Positions 22,177-33,949 of a DNA stretch of 64,000 nt are shown one piece after another. The translations under genes were made by a program, and so were the position numbers. The DNA comes from Persicaria tinctoria (lineage: Eukaryota > Streptophyta > Magnoliopsida > Caryophyllales > Polygonaceae), in NCBI GenBank assembly GCA_037127255.1, contig JBANSL010000004.1, forward strand, positions 4,278,001-4,342,000, in the 5' to 3' direction. The notes under the pieces are model-generated. The model did not search any database. It had not been told where the DNA came from and was given only the letters and a program-made list of their open reading frames with translations. Numbering within the stretch: position 1 is the stretch's first letter; each line of letters opens with the position of its first letter.

Positions 22177-25100
22177 CGCTTTGATGGTTTTTGTTAATGA
22201 CATTTTTTATGAGAGATTTGGTGCTATAATCATCAAGTTTTGGATGGAAAACTCATGAAATTAGGTTGTCATCTCGATGTATTTACGTGCTAATGTAATG
22301 TAAACACTTGATTTTCTATATATTTTTTTTATATGATGACAATGCTTTGAATTGGTATTTTGGGTGACAAATCTTCCTAATTATCTTACGCAAAATCGGC
22401 TCTTATACTTTTTCATTATAATCTTGCGCTTGGGGTGACACATCACCAAGTTTTAGAAAACCACTTCAAAACATGAAATTTTTAGCATAAAACCACCTCT
22501 AAGATGGAGAACTTGTCACAAAATCACCTAGAAATTTTAAAGTTATAGAAAATAATCTATAAGTTTTTTTTTTCTCCAGAAAATCACAATATAAAAATTA
22601 AAATTGCTTAACGTGTAAATTTGTATGAAATGGCATTTAGAATAGATCATAACATTTCTTACACTATTTTAAAATTTTTGTTATCCATATAATAACGGAT
22701 TTCCATAAATGTTTTTAGCTCGTGTTTGGAGGGCATTCAACAATCCTTATGACATAGTAGATATTAATTATGTTTAAATTGGCAAGTAGTAAAGTAACTC
22801 AAGTGTCAGTTATAAAAACTAGGTAAAAGATTCATAGTGGTTACGTAAAAACGATAATCAGACAAAACTGATAATGGAACGTTGAAAGAATTGTCGAGGC
22901 TAACCAAATACAGTTAAAGAGTTGTTAAAGTTGAAAATCAAGGACTACGTCTGTTGAAAAATTCGTTACAAGCAAATGAAATAGAAGTCTCGCCGGACCA
23001 AACATGATTGTGACGCCAATATCAAACATGATTGTGACGCCAATATCAATGGAGGTGCGAGGGTTGTCAGGAGCGTAAGTCAACGAGGAAGGTACAAGGG
23101 TTTTTGTCATCATTAATAGAAGGGGACCAACAATCGCTGAAACGACAAGGACAATAACGTAAAAATAGACAAAGGGTTTATCATCTTGTTAGGGGTAGAG
23201 AGCAACAATGGTAACGCATTAGTCATTTTTATCTTCATTCAAAATTGTAAAAAAATGTTAGTATAACATTTACTACAAATATGCCTAAATTGACAAGTAG
23301 TAAAGTAACAAAATCTCAATTGTAGAAACTAGAATGCGATTTTGGCATGTTTTGTCTCTATATTTATGTTATTGAGCTCCGTGTTTATCATCTTACTTTG
23401 TTGTCGGTTTTCTCGTCTGTTAGCACGATTGTGTGGTTGGGTGATAAAGTGCGTTCTTTCTATTTACGTCACTTTTTAGTCACTTTGGAAACGCCCTCTG
23501 GATATAGCTAGTCGAGTGAAGAGTGCATACAACCAAACCCCCTAGTTTCTACTTAAAGCTGGATAGACCGAGAAATTTATTGCAGTAGTTGTTGTTGTAG
23601 CCTTGCAGGTCAGGATTCACAATGGTTGTGTAAAAACCAGGTCAAAATTCCCTTGGTTATGCCATGCATTATAATTATGTCTAAATTGATAATTAGGGAA
23701 GTAACACGCCTAATTTATAGAAAGTTAAAAACTAAGTCAAGATTCACAATGTTTGTGAAAATGATAATCAAATCAAAATGATAACGAAATGCTAAAAAAA
23801 TTGCTAGAGGCTTAACCAAATAGAGTTTACAAAGGTTGTTAAAGATGAAAATAAAGGACAAATACCTTTTTTTGAAAGAATTGTTAAAGTCAAACTAAAT
23901 AAAAGTCAACGGAGGTTCTCATTCGATGTTTCATCAGACAATCATGATTTTGTGATGCCAATATCATTGGAGGCACGAGGTTTGTTAGAGGCGGGAGTCA
24001 ACGAGGGAGGCTCAAGGATTGTTGTCGTTATTTGTATAAGAGAATCAACAATTGTTGAATTGACAAGGAAAATAGAATCATAAGACATGAAAGACTGACT
24101 TATTGGAAAGTGAAACATCCTTATAATTATAAAAATTGTCAACATAGCATTTATATACATTTCCACAGAGACCCTCTTGTCTTAAGTTGTCAAATCTCTT
24201 AACATATACATATAAATATATTGTTTTTTGGAATTACAAAGGCTCGTGAGGCGTCAGTTTTGATTGGTGCGCCAACGAAGAGTGTCAAAGAGAACGAGTG
24301 TCTGGAGCTTTGGATTCATGGACAAGGAGTCTTGAGTGGTGAAGTCGAGCAGCACAGTCAACAACAGAATTGGTCTATCAAAGGATATGTCTGAAACTCA
24401 CCGACAGGAAAGTCCAGGGATATCATAAGGATATCGAAAATGATTCTCTCTATCTCCTAGGGACACTGCCATAAAACGTTGACGCATTGATGATCACCAA
24501 ATTGTCTCCTTCCAACACTACATGTTGAAGACCAAGAGACTTTGAAGCCAAAATCTTCGTGTGAAGGGCCCATGCTTCAACTTTCGCCACAAAATTGTCT
24601 TACAAATTAAAGAATGCATCAAATGCCACCGGATTTCCAATGTGATCCCTACTGTCATTGCATTTTGTTGCCGCTTCAGAAGGAACGTTGGAGTCATCCA
24701 ATTATTTTTGAAAATTTAAGAAGACGAAGGTTCTCATTTGATATTTCCTCTTACCGTCCTCTCTCACATAAAGTAAGGGGTTGTCCCCTTTGACACATGT
24801 GATCTCAATCCGGAAATCAGACGACAAGCTTTCTTATCAAGTTATGGCTATTATCTATTTATTTTACTACCCTTTAAGACAATTTAACTTTACCGATTTG
24901 AAATTAAATTTGATGATATGACCAACCTTTGATGGCCGTTGTTAATGACATTTTTTATGGGAGACTCAGTGCTATAATCGTCAAGTTATGGATGGAAAAC
25001 CCATGGAATTAAGTTGTCATCTCGATGTATTTGCCTCCTATTGTAATGTAAATACTTGATTTTCTATGTATTTTTTTTAGACGATGACAATGCTTCGAAT

Positions 25101-26060
25101 CAGTATTTTGGGGTGACAGATTTTCCTAATTATTCTACGCAAAATTGGCTCCTATACTTCTTCATGATGATATTGTGTTTGGGACACATCAGCAATATCA
25201 AAGTCCGACTCGGACCGATGACTGGGGTCGTGTGCATGGGCGCACATGGCGCTAGTAGCCTAGCACACAAGCCGAGTGAGGTTCCGTTCTAAAACCAATT
25301 GGCGTTAGAAGGAGTAGCCCACCGACTCATATAGTAGGGCTTGTTATGTCCAACTTTCATTGTGAGACACTTTTGGTCTCATTCACATATCTCAACAAGC
25401 AAGTTTTAAAAAACCACTTCAAAATATGCAAATTTTAACATAAAACCACCTTTAAGATGGGAAACTTGTCACAAAGTCACCCAAAAATTTTAAAGTTATA
25501 TAAAATAATCTATAAATTTATTTTTTTCATCCATTAAATCACTATATAAAAATTAAAATTGCTTAGCATGCAAATTTGTAAAAAATGGCATTTAGAAGAG
25601 ATCATAACTGTTCTTACACTATTTTTCAATTTTCGTTATTCATATAATAACGGGTTTCCATAAATGTTTTAGCCCGTGTTTGGAGGGCATTCAACAATCC
25701 TTATGATATACGGAGTATATATTATGGTAATTATTTTTAAATTGGCAAGTACGGGGTAGTAAAGTAACATAAATCTCAATTATAGAAACTAGGTAAAGAT
25801 TCACAGTGGTTACGTACAAACGACAATCGGATTAAACTGATAATGGAACGTTTAAAGAATTGTTAGAGTCTAACCAAATACAGTTAAGGGTCGTTAGGGT
25901 TGAAAATGAAGGACAACTACATTTTTTGAAAAAATTGTAAAAGGCAGATGAAATAGAAGTCTCATCGGCCTAAACATAACTGCAAAAGTTGTTAAGGGCG
26001 TAAGTCAACGAGGGAGGTGCAAGGGTTGTCGTCGTCATTAGTAGAAGGGGACCAACTTCC
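22177..26060. repeat. Cluster of diverged copies of one repeat
   Basis: One sequence occurs as copy A (22177-23200), copy B (about 23650-24090) and copy C (24910-26060), with a short fourth piece at 23255-23340. Shared landmarks are gtgtttggagggcattcaac (22731 and 25676), ggcaagtagtaaagtaac, and aatagaagtctc or its variants. Copy A also carries a 25-base tandem duplication at about 23001-23050. No coding sequence was recognised. The unit is probably a long terminal or non-autonomous transposon repeat. Confidence 0.7.
25196..25397. mobile_element. Solo LTR (202 bp) with target duplication
   Basis: The insert begins tatcaaagtccgactcgg and ends atatctcaaca. It is flanked by agcaa at 25191-25195 and again at 25398-25402. 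The sister copy at about 22440-22465 reads straight through (acacatcaccaagttttaga), so the empty site is visible. The first dinucleotide is TA rather than the canonical TG. Size and ends fit a small LTR or TRIM-like element. Confidence 0.75.
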
Positions 26061-26457
26061 GTTCTTCCGTCCGATTCCTTTGCTAACCCTAGCAGATCCC
26101 TATGGTTTCAATTTTAGGATTAGGGGAAAAAAATTATACTGTAACTACTTATATGAACTTGATCAATTAAATTTGTTGAAATTTTAATTTGATGAATCGA
26201 TCATTTTTTATTTATTTGATCAATCATACTGACAATGTCCGACCAACTTAAGCATTTTAAACTTTTGATGGCATTGATTTAATCTAGAAGAGGATATGAG
26301 ATTTCAGTTCTAACAACTTCTCTCGAGTCAAATCATAATTTTTTTTTATAAATAAAATAACCTAGTACCATTCATCTTCTCAATAGATAAATACTTTACC
26401 AAGTACATAGTATCATCTTGCCAATACACCTTCTCAATTGAATTGAAGTCTTCAATA
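26061..26457. other. Intergenic spacer before the chromomethylase gene
   Basis: AT-rich sequence with no coding signal or recognised element. Confidence 0.4.
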
Positions 26458-26682
26458 CTCCCTCCGTTCTAAAATATAAGACTTTTACTATTCACGCACG
26501 TTTTCTTAGGATATTAAAAACTATATAAAATATTAATTTTTTTTAATAATCTCGTACTTATTAGTAAGAAGTATGAGATTATTAAAAAAAATTAATAAAA
26601 AAATTAATATTTTATATAATTTTTATCATCATAAGAAAGCGTGCGTAAATAGTAAAAGTCTTATATTTTAGAACGGAGGGAG
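26458..26682. mobile_element. Stowaway MITE upstream of the chromomethylase gene
   Basis: Perfect CTCCCTCCGTTCTAAAATAT terminus on the left and its reverse complement on the right, flanked by TA at 26456-26457 and 26683-26684. The arms pair over roughly 100 bases each (ataagacttttactattcac). It lies about 360 bases upstream of the chromomethylase ATG, within the likely promoter. Confidence 0.93.
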
Positions 26683-27042
26683 TATTCACATTCATGTATG
26701 TCTTGATATAAAAAAAATAACCATAAATATTTTCACCAAATGTCAGAAACTGATGGGACGTGGATGATCTTTTTTTTACAAAAATAATTCACTGTAACGT
26801 TCAAATTTTAAAAAGCATCCGCCATTTTGGGAAAGACATCCCACGCTCTCCCTCCCTCCCCCAAATTATTTTTCGTTTTCCCGCTCTCCCCCCACTCTCT
26901 CTCCCCACCATTAAAAGCCCACCCCTTTATCCCCAAACCCTCCCTCAAATTTTCACTCTCCCTCCCACAATCGCCTCCGCCGCCCGGCCCTACGCTCCGC
27001 CGCCGCCCGGCCTTGCTCTCCGCCGTCGCCGCCGCCCTCACG

Positions 27043-30000
27043 ATGACGTCGAAGAAGCGCCAGTCTTCTTCAGCCGCGGGGAAGAAAGAGTCCGCATGTA
27101 AGAAGCGAAAGACGGCAAAGGTTGCCGAAGATGCTCCCGTAGAGGACATTGCTACCGGATCGGCCGCCTCGGGTGATGAATCGGAGTGCGGATTCGTCGG
27201 AGAGCCTATCCCTGATGCGGAAGCTAAGCAACGGTGGCCTCGTCGCTACAAGACGGTTTGTGTTCTTTTTTGCTGATTTCGAGTTCCTTTTCACTTTGAG
27301 AATTTTTGTTTTCTTTATGAAATTCTGTAGATCTGTAAGATGTCATCTTTGTTTTTAGTTTACTGTGTTCCAAATCTGTATAAAAAGATGACTTTTTTTG
27401 ATTTATTTAATTTAATTTTGCAGATGGACAAGGGTCGCGGTGCTGGAGTGGAGAAAGCTAAAAGGTTAGTAGTCTGAATTCTCAAATTGGTTGCCGCTAA
27501 TGACTTACCAATAGCTTAATTAAGTCAGATTGGTTGCTTCAACTTTCACAATTAAGATGGATCGCATGTTTAGGACGCTTTAAAATAACAGTCAATTGTG
27601 TATGAGTATCTTTGGTTTGTAAAATGTCTTTTTTTTTGTCCCTTGGCACAGTGTTGACGATTCAGATGAGTTTATGCTTGCAAAGAAACATTTCTCCCAG
27701 GCAAAAGTTGATGCAGTCACTTACAATCTCAATGATGATGCATATGTTCAGGTAAGTTCATTTGCTATGTTTTGCCTTGCGTTTTTTTTGTTTTTTTTGT
27801 TAATTGGGTAGAAAATGGGTGGCAACAACTTATATCTAAATGAGTGGTGGTAGAGCTTAGCCTACCGACAGAATCTTCATATTGAGTTTTTGTAGATTAT
27901 TGAGATTGTTTTTGGTCCAACAACTCAAGGTGAAACTTATATATGTGTTTTTTATTATGAATGAGGAAGGTAGATGATTGAATTGATATGCGAAGGTAAT
28001 TTCTTTGTCTATATAATGGTTTGTAGAGCTTGCCCTAACGAATTTCATTCTTAAAGAGGATAGTTTACTTAACTGCCATTAATGTTAGTGTTTGATGAAA
28101 TTTTAACTATGTTAGTATTTACCATTGCTATAGAGAAGTGGAATCATGTTGAGAGAAGTGGAATTTGTCTATCGATCTAGCCTTGCTCATTTATAATAAA
28201 AAGAAATATATAGCCTGAATCTTGTATAGATAAATGCAGCATTTAAGTGTTACATTAAAACGGTTTGTTATTTCAGTTTCACTATTTTTTTTGGCATATG
28301 GGTTATGCATCTTGAATAGATAATTGCATGTCCAAGTTCTTATCTTATTATGTGATAATAAATGTATTTCATCTAGTAACTCTGAGACTATTATCGCTGT
28401 TGTGGGTGTTTAACAATAAACTTTCTCTTTTCAAGGGCGAAAAAGGAAAACCGGACTACATATGTAAGATTGTTGAGATGTTTGAAGGGGTTGACAAAAT
28501 ATGCTACTTCAGAGCACAATGGTTTTACCGAGCTCCAGATACTGTGAGTTTTCATTCTCCTTCATTTAAACACGTGTTTTGATGTCATTCTCCTTCATTT
28601 AAAAACGTGTTTTGATGTCCAAAGGAATGATACATCAAAAGAGTTAATTACTATTTTTGCTATCTTATCAGTTGATTGAGAATTGCTTCAAAGTGAGAGA
28701 GGAGAAACGAGTATTCTTATCAGATGTTGAAGATGATAATCCATTGGATTGCCTTGTACGAAAATTACGTATCATCAAAGTGCGGGCTAATGTATGTGTA
28801 TCTAATTCCTTACCTTCTTTTTATGAGCTCTTTATAGAATGAAATGTACTATTTGATGCTGACAATTGCTTGTTTTTTATGGTATTAACATTATAGGTAG
28901 ACGTGGCTACTAAAATGAGCAGCATCTCAGACTGTGATTACTACTACGATATGCTATATTCACTGCCATATTGTACATTTATGAATGCACCCTTTGGTAA
29001 ATAAAATTTGCTTTCTCTCTTCTCGTTCATCTGGCAACAAAAAGTTATTAGAATGGCTGGACTGAAATAGAATTCTAATGTATTTACGCAATTACTTGTA
29101 AATGTTTCAGATGACAATGGCGTCAGTAGTGGGGACCAGTCTACCATTTCTAGTGATCTTGATTGCGAAGTTGGTTCTGGGGCAAATATTAAATCTAATG
29201 GAAATGATATTTCCCAGTCAAATGAGAAGCAAAGTTCAGAGATGAGATTGTTGGATCTCTATGCTGGATGTGGAGCAATGTCCACAGGACTTTGTCTTGG
29301 CGCAAAAGCTTATGGAGTCAATCTCACCACGGTAAGTGCACTAATTATTATTGCAATCTTTCCTAATCCATATTTTGATTTTTTTTCCACCATGCCTTTG
29401 TATGTAACATTATCCTTTTTATCTGTAGCGATGGGCCATTGATTTGAACAAGCATGCGTGTGAGAGCCTAATGATTAACCATCCAGAAACAGAGGTAGCA
29501 AAAAAGAATTTTCATTGTGCATTTTATGCCTATCATATGTGAACATGATATTTAACTATTCAATGCTAAAAACAGGTGAGAAATGAATCAGTGGAAGACT
29601 TCTTGGCACTCTTGAAGGAGTGGGAGAAGTTGTGCATGCACTTCTCTTTGGTACCAGGGAATGTAACATACGAAGCTTTGAAAGATTTGCCAAAGGAAGA
29701 AGAGGAAGAGGACGAAGGAGACGATGATAATGAAAATGAAGCAGCTGATGGAGATGCAGAAATATTTGAAGTTGAAACGATACTTGCCATATGTTATGGC
29801 GATCCCAAGGGAATAGCAAAGCGGGGCCTATACTTGAAGGTATGTTGTGTGGAAGTATGTTTTTAAATAACTGGATGAATGAATTAAATATATAGCTAAT
29901 CATAACCAAGTATGTAAACACATCTATTGACAGTGTAGGTTTCAGTCTACCCCCTAAACCTTAAATTGGTTCTGTTTTGGAGTATGATCGAATGGAAAGC

Positions 30001-32451
30001 TCAATAGTTGGTTGCATGGGTTGGTTCATTTAAGTAACAAGTTATTATTTGTCTTTATCTTTATAATGTAGGTCCGCTGGAAGGGTTATGGGCCTGATGA
30101 CGATACTTGGGAGCCGATTGATGGCTTAAGGTAAACAAATTAATAGTTGTATTTTCTAAATTGTGTTATCCTCCTTATTTCAGCCATGGACCTAGGCTGA
30201 GACTTGTACTGTTATGTTGTTTAGCGATTGCTCAGCAAGAATAAAGGAATTTGTGACGAAAGGGTTCAGTGAAAAGATATTACCTTTGCCGGTGAGTTTT
30301 GTTTTTTTCATGCTTATTCATGATATGTTTTATTCACTTGAGGATACTAAGTTAGACTGAGTTTATTACTGTGTTGTCAATATAGGGGGATGCTGATGCA
30401 ATATGCGGGGGGCCTCCTTGCCAGGGCATCAGTGGTTTTAATCGTTTTAGAAACAATCAGAAACCTCTCGAAGGTGATAAAAACAAACAAGTGATAGTGT
30501 ACATGGATGTTGTGGACTACTTGAAGCCAAGATATGTTTTGATGGAAAATGTGGTGGATTTGGTTAAGTTTTCTGGTGGGTTTCTCGGACGCTATGCTTT
30601 AGGGAGGCTTGTTGATATGAACTACCAAACAAGGATGGGAATGATGGCTGCTGGGTCTTATGGATTGCCACAATTTCGAATGCGGGTTTTTATGTGGGGT
30701 GCTAGACCAACTGAGGTTATACTCTATAATCCTATAGTGGAAGTGGATTTAAAATTTACAAACATTCATTGCTTATTTGAGTGTTCTTTCCATTATTTGC
30801 AGAATTTGCCTCAGTATGCCCTGCCTACGCATGATGTGATAAACAGAGGCGTTGTTCCTGTAGCATTTGATGTATGGACAGAATTTTTTAAACACTTAGT
30901 CATTCAGATTTTTTTGACTGCTTGTAACCTTAAAAATCTTGTTGTTTCAAATTTGTGCAGAAAATTGTGGTAGGTTTTGAGGAGGGGCAAGCAGTGGATT
31001 TGAAGGAAAAGCTTTTTCTCAGGGATGCAATTTCTGACTTGCCTGCGGTATGTGGAAAAACATTTTTCTAAAAATGAAATTTGAATGGCCCTTTAGAACT
31101 TATCAACATCTTTATGGTGTAAGGTGGCCAATGATGAGTCTCGGGATGAGATGCCTTATGGCAACCCTCCACAAACGGCTTTTCAACGGTTCATAAGACT
31201 GAAGAAAGATGGTAAATTCAACTTTGAAATTTGCTTTCTTATCTCTTTTGCATTGCATTAGACAATTTCAACTTCAGTGCATATGTTTCAGTAGTTGATT
31301 TAGAAATGGACCTTAACTATGATTCCTCTTATTAATTTTGTGTTATTTCCTTGTTTATAGCGTCATACACTGCAGAAACGGATGATTCATCAGAATATAC
31401 ACCCCTTCTTTTAGATCACAGGCCTCTACAACTCAATGATGATGATTATGCCAGAGTTTGCCATGTACCAAAGAGAAAGGTAGTTCTAAGTTCTTACATA
31501 GCCATACTGATCAATAACATGCTGCTTTATAGCGTCATTTCCCTTTGTGCTTACCATATGGTAAATTGAAATGCAGGGGGCAAATTTCAGAGATTTGAAA
31601 GGTGTGCGAGTGGTAGGCAATAAAGCCGAATGGGAGCCAGATGTTCCAAGGGTCTTATTGCCTTCTGGGAAGCAACTGGTAACAATTGATTTTTCACAAT
31701 ATTTTTTTTTATCAAGCATTTTATGTTTGGATTGTATCATTTGAAATTTTATTTTCTTCAAATTTAGGTCCCAGATTATGCAATGAGCTTTATAAAAGGG
31801 ACCTCATCCAAGTAAGTAGTATTAGTAGACTATTAGACTTCATTAGTTCTTTGATGCCTTTGAAAATTATCATGTAGTCATAGTAATTTATCATCTTGGC
31901 ACAGACCGTTTGGCCGACTGTGGTGGGATGAAACCGTGCCTACTGTTGTTGGGAGGGCAGAACCTCACAACCAGGTAACATATACCTGCACACAGTTTTG
32001 TTGGTTTCCTATAACTAGAAACAGGTCATCTAGAGAAGCAAAACTAATGCTTATGAAATCTTGTCTTTTCGATAGATTATAATGCATCCTGAACAAGATA
32101 GGGTGCTAACAATAAGGGAGAATGCAAGGCTTCAAGGTTTTCCTGATCATTATAAGCTTTGTGGTCCTATTAAGGAGCGGTGAGTTGACTATGGATTCAT
32201 CTACTCCAACTGAATTTCTTGCCTGAAACTTCTTTTTATCAAAGCAAAGTCTTGACATAAATCTTTCTGATTTATACAGATATATTCAAGTGGGCAATGC
32301 TGTTGCTGTACCTGTTGCACGCGCCCTAGGTTACGGCTTGGCTAAGGCAAGCCAAGGTGACATCGACACTGAGCCTTTATTCAAGCTACCCTCGGATTTC
32401 CCTAGACTCCAAGGGCCTGCTCCTTCACCTAGCTCTTCCGAGCAATCATAG
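27043..32451 (+). CDS. CMT3: Chromomethylase (plant DNA cytosine-5 methyltransferase, CMT3-like)
   Basis: Twenty-one exons join in frame to 847 codons plus TAG: 27043-27255, 27424-27464, 27652-27751, 28436-28543, 28672-28791, 28897-28996, 29111-29331, 29429-29494, 29576-29839, 30072-30130, 30225-30291, 30386-30715, 30803-30871, 30961-31047, 31124-31211, 31361-31479, 31577-31678, 31768-31811, 31905-31974, 32076-32179, 32280-32451. A basic N-terminus is followed by a BAH domain (about 105-235), motif I ([14 protein letters not shown]), a chromodomain inserted between catalytic motifs ([18 protein letters not shown], about 386-436), motif IV GGPPCQG with catalytic Cys465, motif VI MENVV (Glu507), and motif [19 protein letters not shown]. 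The family methylates CHG sites on nucleosomes with H3K9me2 to silence transposons. Length matches Arabidopsis CMT3 (839 residues). An in-frame ATG exists at 26827, but its product is Pro/Ser-rich and unlike the family, so 27043 is preferred. CMT3 rather than CMT2 is inferred from the short N-terminus. Confidence 0.95.
28553..28618. repeat. 33-bp tandem duplication in a chromomethylase intron
   Basis: The segment cattctccttcatttaaa with acgtgttttgatgtc is present twice in a row in intron 4, with one extra A in the second copy. It lies outside exons and splice sites. Confidence 0.75.
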
Positions 32452-33034
32452 ATTGTCGTAATTCCCAAGATCTCTAATATGCTGAACTGCCGTAGTGCAA
32501 CCATTTGAGACAATTGTTTGTAGTTGAAGCACCAGAGTTGAGAAATATTGATTGGGGGTCAAACATTTGAGACAATTGTTCCTGCTTAGCTTTGGAAATC
32601 ATATACTATTTACCATTGCTTGTAGTTTGTTCTTGAAGATGAATTTTATCAACACATGCTTTATTTAACTCATTTCTTCTGCTTTGCTAGTCTCTTGTTA
32701 GAGCTTCATTTTTAGTCTCATGTAGTAATTGTTTTTTGTCAACAAAAGTTAATTATTTTTTTGACAAATTTATTGAAACAAGGTTAGGATCAAGAAAGAT
32801 ATAAACACTTTAATGGACAGTGATTATTTGAGCTAAACTAGTTGAGTGAGGCTGCCTATGATCAACTTGTTTAGTAAAATGAACTATTTGAGTCTAGCTC
32901 AAAGTAAGCTTGAACTACTCACCTCGTGGAAGAGATATCCCTTCAATTTCTTCTCTTCACACTTCTCAATTTGAATTTAACTTTAAAGTGTGCTACTACT
33001 TGACTTTTTATTAGTGAAAGATTATTGTGATAAA
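32452..33034. other. 3' region of the chromomethylase gene and spacer
   Basis: The likely 3' UTR follows the stop; a phrase of about 14 bases (atttgagacaattgt) occurs twice, at about 32502 and 32566. The rest is AT-rich spacer with no coding signal. Confidence 0.4.
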
Positions 33035-33278
33035 TAGGGCTATTATATGAGCCGAGCTTTAAGCTCGGGTCGAGATTGTTTATTTTCTAAACAAATTGAA
33101 TATGAACACATTTTTAAGTGGAAAGCTCGGCTAACTCGATTTAAGCTCGAACAATTCGAATTTTGTGAAATTTCTTCCTATGCGCAAGTTGGTTTGCTTA
33201 ATGCACGAAAAAAATTAAGCTAAAACTCGTTCATTGTTGAATATGAATGAGCGAGGTTTAGCTCAAATATCAGCCCTA
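33035..33278. mobile_element. Small TIR element (hAT-like MITE candidate)
   Basis: The termini tagggctattatatgagc and (inverted, from the right) tagggctgatatttgagc match at most positions. The interior repeats agctcg-type words. The base string tgataaa lies on both sides (33028-33034 and 33283-33289) but is offset on the right, so the target duplication is uncertain. Confidence 0.55.
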
Positions 33279-33442
33279 GAACTGATAAAATTTTCATTTA
33301 GAAACCCAAAATTCATCAAGAAGTTCATATTCACTATGGATCCAGAATCTAAGGACTGAACAAACAGGCATCAAAAGATGATCCTATATAAAAAAAAGAT
33401 ACAGATCAAAGCGAACTGTGAAAGAACTAACAATGCCAAATT

Positions 33443-33730
33443 TCACTTAAGAGCTGGTTGTGCAGAAGGGAACGGCGACAATCGGAGCACAGCTTCCTCC
33501 GCCTGAGTCGGGTCGGATCTCCACAGCTGGAAATTGCAACAGCCGATAATCAGAATCAATCCATACAAGTTTCAATCATAAACAACAATCGAGATGCAAA
33601 AATTGCAGAAATTGCGTACCGGGTCTTGCAGTACTGGCTTTGTATCGTCCTTGGCGATCACAAATGGAGGTTTCATCTCTCCCTTCAATTTCTTCTCTTC
33701 CCCCTTATTCCCTTTCGCTGATGCTTCCAT
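33443..33730 (-). CDS. Small two-exon protein of 64 residues, function unknown
   Basis: Exon 1 (33730-33620) encodes a Lys/Glu-rich start, MEASAKGNKGEEKK, then MKPPFVIAKDDTKPVLQDP, ending at a GTACGC donor. Exon 2 (33526-33443) follows a TTTCCAG acceptor and encodes LWRSDPTQAEEAVLRLSPF and a short tail to TGA. Phase 0 joins the exons cleanly. The product is hydrophilic, with no signal peptide or membrane segment. The PPFV-AKDDTKP-LQDP and DP-EAVLRL-PF segments look like conserved protein rather than chance, but I cannot name a family. It shares a 219-base divergent upstream region with the PPR gene. Confidence 0.6.
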
Positions 33731-33949
33731 CTCTCTCTCTCGGATGAATTCAATCCTTTTCAATTTCCTCACAGGAAATTAGGGTTTATAGTCACTTCAA
33801 ATGGAAAGGGTATTTTCGTAATTCATTGAATAAATTTGGGGGTTTTCCGGTAACCAAACACCGTCGCCTTCCTAAGGGCGTACCGTACCGTACCCTCTCT
33901 GAAATCCGCCATCTTTGGGTTTGAGCTATCCCACTCTCAGTTCAAATTG
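33731..33949. promoter_or_regulatory. Divergent promoter between the 64-residue gene and the PPR gene
   Basis: Only 219 bases separate the two start codons, which point away from each other. The interval holds both 5' UTRs and any promoter, with an agggtttatag stretch at 33781-33791 and a repeated taccg run at 33880-33892. No TATA box is evident on either strand. Shared regulation is inference from spacing. Confidence 0.5.
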
